A stretch of 57,838 bases of DNA, taken from Xanthobacteraceae bacterium. Lineage in GTDB: Bacteria > Pseudomonadota > Alphaproteobacteria > Rhizobiales > Xanthobacteraceae. A program made the position numbers and the translations under genes. The notes under the pieces were generated by a model, which saw nothing but the letters and a program-made list of their open reading frames with translations, was not told the origin of the DNA and did not search any database. The stretch is from positions 1-57,838 of the forward strand of contig JAQSWY010000031.1 in the NCBI GenBank assembly GCA_029266425.1. The letters run 5' to 3'. Positions 44,030 to 52,730 of the stretch are shown here, piece by piece (the first letter of the stretch is position 1; each line of letters starts with the position of its first letter).

Positions 44030-45121
44030 ATGGACCACAGCATCATCGACACCGAGACGCTCGGCGGCAATGTGAACCGCTACGGGCCGACCTCGGCCCG
44101 CCAGCCCGCGCCGGCCCCGGCGCGGCTCAGCACCACGACCGTGGACATCCATGCCCATGTCGGCGTGCCGGAGGCGGCCGAGTTCATCAAGCCGCATCTC
44201 GATGTCGGCACCATTCCGATGGCAAGGTTCTCGAACGAGGAGACCCGCGCGGTCAATCAGCGCCAGGATCAGGACCGCACCGTCGCCATGACCGATATCG
44301 GCGACCGCATGAAGGTGCTCGACAAGCTCGGCATCGACATCCAGGTCGTCGCCCCGCCGCCGTTCCAGTGCTACTACACGGTCGCGCCCGAATATGCGGT
44401 GCCGGCTACGCGCATGGTGAATGACGGCGTCGCTGCCTTCGTCGCCAAGCGGCCGGATCGTCTCGCCGGGCTCGGCACCGTCGCGCTGCAGGACCCAAGC
44501 TCCGCCGTCGCCGAGTTGGAGCGCGCGGTGAAGCAGCTCGGCCTCAAGGGCGTGCAGCTCCTGACCAATGTCGATGGACGCGAGCTCTCCTCGCCCGAGT
44601 TCGAGCCGGTCTTCGCCAAGGCTGAAGAGCTCGGCGCGCTGATCATGATCCATCCCAATGGCTTCACCGGTGGCGAGCGCTTTAGCCGCTTCTATTTCAG
44701 CAATGTCATCGGCAATCCGCTCGAGACCACGGTCGCGCTTCACTACCTCATCTTCGACGGCGTGCTGGAACGGCATCCCAGGCTGAAGCTGCTGGCGGTG
44801 CATGGCGGCGGCTTCCTGCCGGCTTATTCGGGCCGTATCGACCATGCCTGGGGCGCGCGCAAGGATTCCAATGGCGGCCTGCCGCGCCCGCCGAGCGAAT
44901 ATCTGCGCCGGGTCTATTTCGACACGGTGGTGTTCACGCCGCACCAACTCAAATATTTGGTCGAGACCTATGGCCCGGACAAGATCGTGCTCGGCACCGA
45001 CTATCCGTTCGACATGGCGGAGTACGACCCCGTAGGCCATGTGCTGAGCGTCGAAAGCTTTACGGACGAGGTTCGCGCGAAGATCGGCGGCGGCACCGCG
45101 AAGGCGCTGCTTGGGTTGTGA
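44030..45121 (+). CDS. ACMSD-type amidohydrolase (Amidohydro_2)
   Basis: A 363-residue TIM-barrel metal enzyme. The metal-binding motifs are DIHAHVG (about 37-43), IMIHPNG, LLAVHGGG and GTDYPFDM with the catalytic aspartate. The family includes aminocarboxymuconate semialdehyde decarboxylase, and decarboxylases or hydrolases of aromatic and ring-cleaved acids. The N-terminal 35 residues are extra and proline- and alanine-rich. It follows transporter system 1 by about 95 bases, suggesting it processes the imported compound or a later intermediate. ATG 44030. Confidence 0.85.
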   Translation: MDHSIIDTETLGGNVNRYGPTSARQPAPAPARLSTTTVDIHAHVGVPEAAEFIKPHLDVGTIPMARFSNEETRAVNQRQDQDRTVAMTDIGDRMKVLDKLGIDIQVVAPPPFQCYYTVAPEYAVPATRMVNDGVAAFVAKRPDRLAGLGTVALQDPSSAVAELERAVKQLGLKGVQLLTNVDGRELSSPEFEPVFAKAEELGALIMIHPNGFTGGERFSRFYFSNVIGNPLETTVALHYLIFDGVLERHPRLKLLAVHGGGFLPAYSGRIDHAWGARKDSNGGLPRPPSEYLRRVYFDTVVFTPHQLKYLVETYGPDKIVLGTDYPFDMAEYDPVGHVLSVESFTDEVRAKIGGGTAKALLGL

Positions 45122-45136
45122 TCGATTGATAAATAG
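45119..45136 (+). promoter_or_regulatory. Operator-like inverted repeat, site 4
   Basis: TGATCGATTGATAAATAG. Right half GATAA perfect with tail ATAG; left half TGATC differs by two bases from TTATC. It starts at the amidohydrolase stop codon and is 70 bases upstream of the deacetylase start. Confidence 0.45.
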
Positions 45137-45206
45137 AACAGCTTATGACGGGCGGAGCCGCGCGCTTCGCCCGTTCGTTCTCACGTGACATGCCCCGGAC
45201 AGTGCC

Positions 45207-46079
45207 ATGAGCAAACTCAGCGACCGCGCGCCATACCTCGCCTATGTGGACCGGCCGAGACTACATCTGCCGAACGACGCCCGCCTCGCCGTGTGGGTGA
45301 TCGTGAATGTCGAGGAATGGTCGATCGAGCGTCCCCAGCCGCGCACCGTGCTGCCGGCGCCGATGGGCCAGCCTTTGATGCCGGACCTGGCGAACTGGGC
45401 CTGGCACGAATACGGCATGCGGGTCGGCTTCTGGCGCATTCTGAGCGCGCTGGAGAAGCGCGGCATCCGCGCCACTTTCGCGGTCAATGGCAATGTCATC
45501 AACTCCTATGAGCGCGTCGCCGGGGCCGCCCGCGACGCCGGCTGGGAGTTCATGGGCCACGGCTTCGTGCAGCGGCCGATGCATCATCTGGAAGACCAGC
45601 GCAAGGCAATCTTCGACACGGTCGAGACCATCCGCGCCTTCACCGGGCGCATCCCCCCGGGCTGGGAAAGCCCGGGCCTCACCGAGAATGAGGAGACGCT
45701 CGATCTCCTGAAGGAAGCCGGCATCGGCTACGTCGCCAACTGGGTGATCGACGACCTGCCGCTGGAGCTCGCGACGAAGCACGGGCCGATCCTGTCGGTG
45801 CCCTACACGGTCGAGACCAACGACATCGTGGTCCATGCGGTGCAGCACCAGCCGTCGGACGGCCTCAAGCGCCGCGCCGTCGACCAGTTCGACCGGCTCT
45901 GGGATGAGGGCGCGGAGAACGCCAAGGTGATGGCGATCAGCACGCACCCGTACCTCACCGGCGCGCCGCACCGCATCCGCTATTTCGAGGAATTGCTGGA
46001 TTATGTGCTGGCCCGCGAGAAGACCACGGTGATGACGGGCGAGGAGATTGCGGACTGGTATCGCGGCGCGACGGCGTGA
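45207..46079 (+). CDS. Polysaccharide deacetylase-family hydrolase (PuuE-like)
   Basis: A 290-residue NodB-fold protein. The catalytic motifs appear as VNVEEWS (in place of the TFDD-type start), FAVNGNV, EFMGHGFVQRP and ISTHPYLTGAP. The closest described relatives are the allantoinase PuuE group, which hydrolyse cyclic ureides and amides rather than polysaccharides. A role in opening a cyclic amide of the imported substrate fits the context but is inferred. ATG 45207. Preceded by operator site 4; followed by a family D repeat. Confidence 0.8.
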   Translation: MSKLSDRAPYLAYVDRPRLHLPNDARLAVWVIVNVEEWSIERPQPRTVLPAPMGQPLMPDLANWAWHEYGMRVGFWRILSALEKRGIRATFAVNGNVINSYERVAGAARDAGWEFMGHGFVQRPMHHLEDQRKAIFDTVETIRAFTGRIPPGWESPGLTENEETLDLLKEAGIGYVANWVIDDLPLELATKHGPILSVPYTVETNDIVVHAVQHQPSDGLKRRAVDQFDRLWDEGAENAKVMAISTHPYLTGAPHRIRYFEELLDYVLAREKTTVMTGEEIADWYRGATA

Positions 46080-46090
46080 AGCCGTCGCTC

Positions 46091-46210
46091 TGCTTCAGCA
46101 TCCTTCGAGGCCCGGCTTTGCCGGGCACCTCAGGATGAGGTGGTTCTCTGTTTCAAGATCAACCTCATCCTGAGGTGCGAGCGCAGCGAGCCTCGAAGGA
46201 TGCTAAAGCA
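46091..46210. repeat. Dispersed palindromic repeat, family D, copy 3
   Basis: TGCTTCAGCATCCTTCGAGG ... CCTCGAAGGATGCTAAAGCA outer arms, with inner CACCTCAGGATGAGG / CCTCATCCTGAGGTG pairs. Located between two convergent genes. Confidence 0.9.
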
Positions 46211-46219
46211 GTGCGCGCC

Positions 46220-46936
46220 TTAGAATTCCGGCAGCCCCCTCGTCACCGGCGCTGAGGGCAGCGCCTCGCCCTCCCAGAACCGGACCGCTTCGCCGAGAAT
46301 GCGTGGAAATAGGCCGAACTCCGGATCCGCCAAATCAATCGCACCATAGCTGACGAGCCTCACACCGGCAGCGGCCAGCCGCTCGTCGCGCCGCCGCGCC
46401 GTGCCGGGCGTGAGTGGGGAGGGGAGGGCGAAGACCGCGGTCGGCGCGTCGCCCAGCCAGAAGGCGAAATCGACCGCGACATAGTCGGCGGCCGCGGGCT
46501 GGCCTCCATGCCCTTCCGCGGGCGCGAGGAGATGGGCGCGCGGCAGCGGCAGTGGCGCGGAGAAAATGAAATCCTCCGGCGCGAACAGCCCATCGAACGG
46601 GGCGAGCTTCTCTTCCAGCTCCGCCCGATGCGTCTCGAGCTGCCGCCCAAGGAACGCGAAATAGTGCCCGATGAAGCGGGCCGCCGGCACATTCCAGGCG
46701 CCTGCGAGCCGTCTCAGATGGGCGGCGACCCGCTCGGCCGTCGACATCTCCGGCTCGCCGATGGCGGGTGCCGGCAGTTCGAGCCCGGCATCGTTGATGC
46801 GCAGGATCCGGCCCGGATGGGCGACGGCCGAGGGGAAGCCGGCCGTCGCCCCGCCCCCTCCGGGCGAAATGCGGGCAAGCGCTCCGGCGTCGATGCCAAA
46901 GGGGATCGGCGTCGCGCCGGGAATGCTCGTCCGCAT
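46220..46936 (-). CDS. Conserved-looking protein of unknown function
   Basis: A 238-residue protein I do not recognise. It has no signal peptide or membrane segment. The N-terminus (MRTSIPGATPIPFGIDAGALARISPGGGG) is glycine-rich; the middle shows helices (AERVAAHLRRLAGAWNV, IGHYFAFLGRQLETHRAELEEKL) and the C-terminus a VAVDFAFWLGDAPTAVFALPS strand-rich part. Codon use is like its neighbours. ATG 46936 has AGGCGAGAAAG upstream. It is downstream of transporter system 2, from which a 101-base gap separates it, and may be an accessory of that system. The long frame to 46990 adds only non-conserved residues. Confidence 0.6.
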   Translation of the reverse strand: MRTSIPGATPIPFGIDAGALARISPGGGGATAGFPSAVAHPGRILRINDAGLELPAPAIGEPEMSTAERVAAHLRRLAGAWNVPAARFIGHYFAFLGRQLETHRAELEEKLAPFDGLFAPEDFIFSAPLPLPRAHLLAPAEGHGGQPAAADYVAVDFAFWLGDAPTAVFALPSPLTPGTARRRDERLAAAGVRLVSYGAIDLADPEFGLFPRILGEAVRFWEGEALPSAPVTRGLPEF

Positions 46937-47037
46937 CTTTCTCGCCTGAAGCCTGCCCAAACCGCATTTACCAAATACAGGTTGGGCCACTTAAAACTGC
47001 CAGAGCATCTTACTGCTTCGTTCGAAGGCAGGATGCA

Positions 47038-47877
47038 CTAGCGCCGCGATTCCGGGTGCCAGACCAGCAGCCGGCGGCGCACCAGTTCCAGGCTCTTTAC
47101 CACGATGAAACCGAGGATGATGATCTCGACGATCCCGGCGAACACCCCGACCGAGTCGGCGAAGCGCCCCGCCATGATCATAGTGCCGCCAATGCCGCGC
47201 CCGCCCATCAGCATCTCGGTGACGATGGTGGTGATCATGCCGGTCGGCAGCGCCACCTGGAGCCCGGTCAGGATCTGCGGCATGGCGGCAGGCAGATAGA
47301 TCTCCCACAGCAACTCCCGGTCCTTGGCGCCCATCGAGCGGGCCGACCAGATCGGCCATTTGTCGATGCCCATGCAGCCGGCATAAGTCGCCGAGACGAT
47401 GGGGAAGAAGCAGGAGAACGCCACCATGATGATCTTCGAGGTGTCGTAGATATCGAACCACAATATGAAGATCGGCAGGAAGGCGATCTTCGGCATCGGG
47501 AAGCCGATGGAGACAAGCGGATCGAAGAACCAGCGCACGAGGCTTGAGCGCGCCATCAATATGCCGATCGGTATCCCGATCACCGCGCCGATGAAGAAGC
47601 CGAGCAGCGCGCGATAGAGCGTCAGCCCGAGATCGACGAACACCGCGCCGGACACGACGTCCGCGCCGAGCCGCTCCAGCACGATCGAGAGCGGCGGCAG
47701 CAGGAACGGATTGATCGCGCCGAAGCGGGCACCGAACTCCCAGATCGCCGCCACGGCGACGATGACGCCGGCCTGCACCGCGGTGTCGACGACCTTCGGC
47801 GAGATGTGCCGGCGCGGCGGCGGGGTCTTCTGCCCGGGCGTGTGCGCGAGCGGGTGGGCTTGCGTCATCTGCATCAT
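47038..47877 (-). CDS. NitT/TauT-family ABC permease, second subunit (system 2)
   Basis: A 279-residue inner-membrane permease. Its EAA loop is DRELLWEIYLPAAMPQILTGLQVALPTGM and a cytoplasmic N-terminus of about 30 residues precedes the first helix. ATG 47877 overlaps the stop of the first permease as ATGA and has GAGAGG upstream. Together with the permease at 47874 it should form a heterodimeric pore. Last gene of the operon. Confidence 0.9.
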   Translation of the reverse strand: MMQMTQAHPLAHTPGQKTPPPRRHISPKVVDTAVQAGVIVAVAAIWEFGARFGAINPFLLPPLSIVLERLGADVVSGAVFVDLGLTLYRALLGFFIGAVIGIPIGILMARSSLVRWFFDPLVSIGFPMPKIAFLPIFILWFDIYDTSKIIMVAFSCFFPIVSATYAGCMGIDKWPIWSARSMGAKDRELLWEIYLPAAMPQILTGLQVALPTGMITTIVTEMLMGGRGIGGTMIMAGRFADSVGVFAGIVEIIILGFIVVKSLELVRRRLLVWHPESRR

Positions 47878-48689
47878 GCCTCTCTCCAGCGCAGCAGCCT
47901 GCGCACCAGCGCCGCATAGAGGCGGTCCGCGGCAAAGCCGATCGCGGCGACGAAGAAGATCACCGCGAACATCCCCGGATAGAGACCGCCATCGCCGAGC
48001 GAGGAGATCATGTAGCCGACGCCGTCGGTGGCGATGACGAATTCCGAGCTCACCATCAGGATGAAGGAAAAGGCGAGCGCGGTGCGGCAGCCATTGAGGA
48101 TGTCCGGCATCGCCGCCGGCAGCACCACCTCGCGCAGCACCTCGGTGCGCGAGGCCCCGAGGCTGGCCGCCGACCACAGGAGGAACGGGTTCACGCCGCG
48201 TGCGCCATTATAGGTGCCGACTACCACAGGGAGCAGGCAGCCGAGGAAGATCAGGAGGACCTTCGAGGAATCGCCGAGGCCGAGCCAGATCATCACCACC
48301 GGGATCAGCGCCGACTTCGGCATCGGATAGAAGATCTGCACGATCGGATTGAGCAGCAGCCGCACCGGACGGAAGGTCGCCATCAGCAGGCCGATCAGCA
48401 TGCCGACCATGATCGCCGAGCCGAGGCCGGCGGCGGCGCGGCTGATCGAGCGCGCGGTGTTGTAGAGCAGGTCGCCCTCGAACAGCATGCGGAAGAACTC
48501 GGTACCGATCTCGCCGAGCCCGGGCAGCATCTGCTGCTGGACCAGGCCGGAGAGGCCGAGGAACTCCCACAGCGCACACAGAACGAGGATGGGCGAGAAG
48601 CGCAGCGCCGTGTTCATCAGGCCGTACAGCACGCCGCCGCCACTGCCGCTGCCGCCGCTTCGTGATGGGGTGATCACCGCGTCCGCCAT
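47874..48689 (-). CDS. NitT/TauT-family ABC permease, first subunit (system 2)
   Basis: A 271-residue permease with the EAA loop RTEVLREVVLPAAMPDILNGCRTALAFSF. It begins ATG 48689, sharing one base with the ATPase stop (TGATG). The glycine/serine-rich N-terminus (SRSGGSGSGGG) is unusual. It differs enough from the 47038 permease that the two are likely non-identical partners. Confidence 0.9.
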   Translation of the reverse strand: MADAVITPSRSGGSGSGGGVLYGLMNTALRFSPILVLCALWEFLGLSGLVQQQMLPGLGEIGTEFFRMLFEGDLLYNTARSISRAAAGLGSAIMVGMLIGLLMATFRPVRLLLNPIVQIFYPMPKSALIPVVMIWLGLGDSSKVLLIFLGCLLPVVVGTYNGARGVNPFLLWSAASLGASRTEVLREVVLPAAMPDILNGCRTALAFSFILMVSSEFVIATDGVGYMISSLGDGGLYPGMFAVIFFVAAIGFAADRLYAALVRRLLRWREA

Positions 48690-49516
48690 CAGTGCGCTCC
48701 CCGCGTCGCCGCCACCGCTTGTTCGCGCACCAGCCGCCAGATCTGCTCACTGAGCTGGATGAAGCGCTGGTCCTCGAGGATCTCCTCGCCGCGATCCTTC
48801 GGCAGGTCGACATCGATGATGTGCTGGATGCGGCCGGGGCGCGCGCTCATGATCGAGATGCGGTCGGCGAGGAACACCGCCTCCTGCACGTCATGTGTGA
48901 CGAACACCACGGTCTTGCGGGTGCGGCGCCAGATGGCGCGCAATTCTTCCTGCATGACACGCCTGGTCTGCGCGTCGAGCGCGCCGAACGGCTCGTCCAT
49001 CAGGAGGATGCGCGGGTCGATGGCGAGCGTGCGGGCGATCGCCGCGCGCTGCTGCATGCCGCCGGAAAGCTGGGAAGGGTAGGAGTTCTCGAAGCCGGTG
49101 AGATGCACCAGGTCGATATAGTCCTGCGCCCGCTTGACGCGCTCCTCGGCGCCGAAGCCGGCCTTCTTCAGGCCGTAGAGCACGTTGTCCTTCACCGTCT
49201 TCCAGGGGAAGAGCGCGAAATTCTGGAACACGATGCTGCGGTCCGGTCCCGGCGCGGTGACCACGCCGTTCTCGGTGATGATCTGGCCCTGCTGCACCGG
49301 GATGAAGCCCCCGAGGAGATAGAGCAGGGTGCTCTTGCCGCACCCCGAGGGCCCGAGCAGTGCATGGAACTCGCAGTCGCCGATGTCGAGATTGATGCGG
49401 TCGAGCGCGAGCACACCCTGGCCGGCGCGGCCGTAGGTGTGGGAGACCTCGCGGATCGAGATGCCACCCGCCGCGGCCTCCGCGGCGGGCTTCAGCTTGG
49501 GAGCTGCCATCATCAT
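48689..49516 (-). CDS. NitT/TauT-family ABC ATPase (system 2)
   Basis: A 275-residue ATPase: Walker A GPSGCGKST, signature LSGGMQQRAAIARTLA, Walker B ILLMDEPFGALDAQTR and switch VTHDVQEAVFLAD. The N-terminus (KLKPAAEAAAGG) is not conserved. The start is the first of three consecutive ATGs (49516), overlapping the binding-protein stop as ATGA. Confidence 0.92.
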   Translation of the reverse strand: MMMAAPKLKPAAEAAAGGISIREVSHTYGRAGQGVLALDRINLDIGDCEFHALLGPSGCGKSTLLYLLGGFIPVQQGQIITENGVVTAPGPDRSIVFQNFALFPWKTVKDNVLYGLKKAGFGAEERVKRAQDYIDLVHLTGFENSYPSQLSGGMQQRAAIARTLAIDPRILLMDEPFGALDAQTRRVMQEELRAIWRRTRKTVVFVTHDVQEAVFLADRISIMSARPGRIQHIIDVDLPKDRGEEILEDQRFIQLSEQIWRLVREQAVAATRGAH

Positions 49517-50541
49517 TGGCCGGCCTCGATGCGGCGCTGGGCTTCCTTCACGAAGCTGAGGTCGACATAGTTCGGATCGACCGTGATGCCCTTTGGCGCG
49601 AGGCCGAGATCGACGGTGAGGTTGATGTTGGCCTGCAGCGCCTTGAGGTTCGGCACCATGAAGGGGTCGCGGAAATAGTCGTCCTTGGAGAACAGATAGG
49701 AGAGCGTCTCCGGCGGCTGCTGCATGAAGTTGGCGACGATCTTCACCGCCTCGTCATGGTTCTTCGGATCGGTGAACCAGCGCACGGCGCGTATATGGTC
49801 CTCGAAGAAGTCCATCAGTGCGGCGCGGTTGGCATCCAGGAACTTGCCGTTGGCGGTGAGGAAGACCAGTTCCGAGGGGCCGATGGCGTCCTTGGAGGTG
49901 AACAGCACCTTGTACTTGCCGCTGGCGAGCATCTGGTCCGACATCGGCTGGAGCACGGTGCCGAGATCGATCTTGCCCTCTTCGAGCATGGCCGGGATGT
50001 TGGGGAAGGCGACCTCCACCATGGTGAAGTCGCGCTTGTCCTGCATGCCCTTGGAACGGAACATGGCGCGGATCGCGGTGTCGGAGGCCGAGCCGATGGC
50101 ATTAGTGCCGATCCGCTTGCCCTTCATGTCCTCCAGCTTGGTGATGCCGGAATCGGCCCGCACCATGAACGTCTCTGAATGCGAGTCGCCGACGCCGTCC
50201 TGGATGATGTCGGCCACTACTTTGGCGTCGATCCGGGCGTTGTTCACCGCGAGCGCCAGTGTCAGGGCGCCGAAGGCCGCCATATCGATCTCGCCTGCCG
50301 CCATGGCGGAGATCTGCGGGGAGGAGCCGCGGAAGCGGATCGGCTCCACCGTGTAGCTCTTGCCGTAGTGCTTGAGGATGTCCGGCTTGGAATAGAGCAC
50401 CGGGATCAAATGGCCCGGCATGGTGGACCAGCCGATCCGGATCTTGACCGGGTCGGCCTTCGCCACGTCGGGTGCAGCGGAGGTGAAGCTCAGCGCGGCA
50501 AGCGCCGCCGCGAACGCAAGTGCGCCCGTAAATCTCGCCAT
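49513..50541 (-). CDS. NitT/TauT-family ABC substrate-binding protein (system 2)
   Basis: A 342-residue periplasmic binding protein. A signal peptide covers about 1-29 (LAFAAALAALSFTSAAPDVAKA). The mature protein starts VKIRIGWSTMPGHLIPVLYSKPDILKHYGKSYTVE and has GEIDMAAFGALTLALAVNN and KGKRIGTNAIGSASDTAIRAM motifs of the NMT1 family. First gene of the operon binding protein-ATPase-permease-permease. Operator site 5 lies 157 bases upstream, so uptake may be induced by the same signal as the catabolic genes. Confidence 0.9.
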   Translation of the reverse strand: MARFTGALAFAAALAALSFTSAAPDVAKADPVKIRIGWSTMPGHLIPVLYSKPDILKHYGKSYTVEPIRFRGSSPQISAMAAGEIDMAAFGALTLALAVNNARIDAKVVADIIQDGVGDSHSETFMVRADSGITKLEDMKGKRIGTNAIGSASDTAIRAMFRSKGMQDKRDFTMVEVAFPNIPAMLEEGKIDLGTVLQPMSDQMLASGKYKVLFTSKDAIGPSELVFLTANGKFLDANRAALMDFFEDHIRAVRWFTDPKNHDEAVKIVANFMQQPPETLSYLFSKDDYFRDPFMVPNLKALQANINLTVDLGLAPKGITVDPNYVDLSFVKEAQRRIEAGQ

Positions 50542-50697
50542 GGTCGTCGTCTCCCTTGCTCCCGAATCCTGCCGGGATGCTTCTTGTTCTGGGTACGTCG
50601 TCCCGCCGGGCGATTCCGCCGCCTTCCACTGCGGTCGCGGTGGCTCTGCCGGTCGGTCTGTGCCGATCGTCGTCCGCTTTCGGATGACGTCGGTAGC

Positions 50698-50715
50698 TTA
50701 TTTATCGGTAGATAA
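50698..50715 (-). promoter_or_regulatory. Operator-like inverted repeat, site 5
   Basis: On the minus strand it reads TTATCTACCGATAAATAA, 15 of 18 identical with site 1 and with a perfect TTATC/GATAA inverted repeat and ATAA tail. It is oriented like the transcript it precedes. Confidence 0.6.
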
Positions 50716-50893
50716 TCCTGTAGATTTTCGATCATGTCAACGATGGAAAGACGAAGCGCAACTCTTTCGAATAGAGAAATAGAGAGCCGCGACATCGTCT
50801 TGGAACAAGTTTGCAGACGCACAAACGCAGGCGACGCGCGACTTGCGCACCACCTGCGATTCCCTTGTCGGCCGGTACCCAAATCTTCGTGAA

Positions 50894-50926
50894 CGAAAGC
50901 ACTCAGCGGTGACGCTGGCGCTTTCG
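50894..50926. terminator. Hairpin at the end of the SDR gene
   Basis: CGAAAGC...GCTTTCG outer arms with inner CAGCG/CGCTG; it begins 2 bases from the SDR stop. There is no clear T-run on the minus strand, so termination is only possible. Confidence 0.4.
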
Positions 50927-50927
50927 A

Positions 50928-51689
50928 TCACCTTCCGCCGGAAACCGGCACCACTGCCGAGGTCACGTAACGGGCCGCGGGCGAGGCCAGCCACAGCACC
51001 ACTTCGGCCACTTCCTCAGGCTCGCCCGGCCGGCCCATCGGCACGTTCGGACCGAGGCGCGCGAGACGATCCGGCGCGCCGGCGGCGGCATGCAGATTGG
51101 TGGCGATAAGGCCTGGCGCCACCGCATTGACCCGGATGCCTTCGCCCGCCACCTCGCGGCCGAGGCCATAGGTCAGGCTGTCGACCGCGCCCTTGGTGGC
51201 GGCGTAGTGGATCCACTCGCCGGCGCCGCCGAGTTCCGCGGCGCGCGAGGACATGTTGACGATGACCCCGCCGCGTCCACCATTCCTGGTCGACATGCGC
51301 TTCACCGCCTCGCGGCAGCACAGGAAACTGCCGGTGACATTGATGGTGAGAATGTCGTTCAGCGTCTGCGCACTCACCTGTTCGAGGCGACCGAGCGGAC
51401 CGACCACGCCGGCATTGTTCACCAGCACGTCGGGCGCGCCGAAGGTGCGGTCCACCTCCTCGAACAGCCGGATGATGTCGGCCTCGATTGCGACGTCGCC
51501 ATTGACGATGAGCGCCTTGCCGCCCGCCGCCTCGACCTCGCCGGCCACGGCTTTGGCGCCCTCGAGGTCGCCCTTGTAGGTGAGGGCGACATTATAGCCG
51601 GCGGCGGCGGCCGCGCGGCAGATGGAGGCGCCGATACCCTTCGAGCCGCCGGTGACGATCATGGTCTTGCGTGCAGCGTTCTCGCTCAT
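50928..51689 (-). CDS. Short-chain dehydrogenase/reductase
   Basis: A 253-residue classical SDR. Cofactor motif TGGSKGIG (about 13-20), NNAG (about 90-93), catalytic Ser in VNMSS, and YAATK (Tyr-x3-Lys). The C-terminal GRPGEPEEVAEVVLWLAS is typical. It oxidises or reduces a hydroxyl or keto group with NAD(P)H; the substrate is unknown. Last gene of the leftward unit; starts 9 bases after the Gfo/Idh gene. Confidence 0.92.
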   Translation of the reverse strand: MSENAARKTMIVTGGSKGIGASICRAAAAAGYNVALTYKGDLEGAKAVAGEVEAAGGKALIVNGDVAIEADIIRLFEEVDRTFGAPDVLVNNAGVVGPLGRLEQVSAQTLNDILTINVTGSFLCCREAVKRMSTRNGGRGGVIVNMSSRAAELGGAGEWIHYAATKGAVDSLTYGLGREVAGEGIRVNAVAPGLIATNLHAAAGAPDRLARLGPNVPMGRPGEPEEVAEVVLWLASPAARYVTSAVVPVSGGR

Positions 51690-51698
51690 GCGTGGTCC

Positions 51699-52709
51699 TC
51701 AATTGACGGGGATGAAGCGATCCTGGCCGATGGCGGCGACGATCGCCTCGAACACCGCTACGCCATGGATCATCTCGCTATGGGAAATCGGGAAGGGCGT
51801 GCCGCCCTCGACCGCGCGGGCGAAGGCTTCGAGTTCGGCGCGCACCGTATCGGCGTCGGTGACCTCAAGGCCCACGATCGGCTTCGGCGTCGGCTTTGCC
51901 GAGACCGGCCCGTCGGGCGCGGGCTGGAACAGGAAGCTGGCCAGCGACTGCTTGCTGATCTCGGCGACGCCCTTCGAGCCATAGGCGGCGAAGCGGTAGG
52001 TCGGCGTCGTCGCGTTCATGGTGAGCAGCGAGCCGGTGGCGCCGGAGCGGAAGCGCAGCAGCACCGAGGTGGTGTCGTGGAGCCCGGACGGCGCGGCGCG
52101 GCTGGCGCTCTGGCAGGCGACCGCCTCGATCTCGCCGAACAGGTCGATCATGCCATCGACCAGATGGATGCCCATGCCGGTCATGCCGCCGGCGGGCGAC
52201 TGTTCGGGGTCGGTGCGCCAGATGCCCTTGGGCAGGAAAAGCCCGCTCGATCCGGTCATCACCGTCTCGACATGGAGGATGGTGCCGAGCTCGCCGTCCC
52301 GCACCATGTCGCGCAGCCGCGTCATGTTCGGGTGGAAGCGCCTGTTGTGGCCGAGGCCGAGCGTCACGCCGGCGGCCTCCACCGCGCGCACCGCGGCCTC
52401 GGCGCTCGCCTTCGTCATGGTGAAGGGCTTCTCGACAAAGACATCCTTGCCGGCGAGCGCTGCCGCTTCGACCTGGCTGGCGTGGTCGAGATGCGGGGTT
52501 GCCAGCACCACCGCATCGATCGAGGGATCGGCCAGCACCGCCTCATAGCCGTCGAGCAGGGCGATGCCGGTCTTCTCGGCATACTCGGCCGCCTTGTCGC
52601 GGCTGCGGGTGGCGCCGGCGGTGAAGCGTATGTCGGCGCTCTTGCCCTGGACGGAATCGACCAGGGTGCGCCCCCACCAGCCCATTCCCACGATCGCGGC
52701 GTTCAGCAT
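51699..52709 (-). CDS. Gfo/Idh/MocA-family oxidoreductase
   Basis: A 336-residue NAD(P)-dependent oxidoreductase. The N-terminal Rossmann fold has VGMGWWGRT and the conserved EKPFT with its catalytic lysine (about 95), followed by the C-terminal domain with HLVDGMIDLFG. The family acts on sugars, inositols, phthalates or other polyols and dihydrodiols. ATG 52709. It follows a family C repeat which separates it from the beta-keto-acid cleavage enzyme gene. Confidence 0.9.
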   Translation of the reverse strand: MLNAAIVGMGWWGRTLVDSVQGKSADIRFTAGATRSRDKAAEYAEKTGIALLDGYEAVLADPSIDAVVLATPHLDHASQVEAAALAGKDVFVEKPFTMTKASAEAAVRAVEAAGVTLGLGHNRRFHPNMTRLRDMVRDGELGTILHVETVMTGSSGLFLPKGIWRTDPEQSPAGGMTGMGIHLVDGMIDLFGEIEAVACQSASRAAPSGLHDTTSVLLRFRSGATGSLLTMNATTPTYRFAAYGSKGVAEISKQSLASFLFQPAPDGPVSAKPTPKPIVGLEVTDADTVRAELEAFARAVEGGTPFPISHSEMIHGVAVFEAIVAAIGQDRFIPVN

Positions 52710-52730
52710 GTGACCTCACATTCAAGATCT

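Larger units (their letters stand above)
50542..50927. other. 386-base region upstream of transporter system 2
   Basis: It contains the promoter of the leftward transporter operon, including operator site 5 (50698-50715) in the most A+T-rich part, and a hairpin (50894-50926) next to the SDR stop codon. No gene seen. Confidence 0.6.

Noticed and set aside
6791..46210. CRISPR array from the repeated CTCATCCTGAGG elements
   Set aside because: Copies are kilobases apart, palindromic and without regular spacers.
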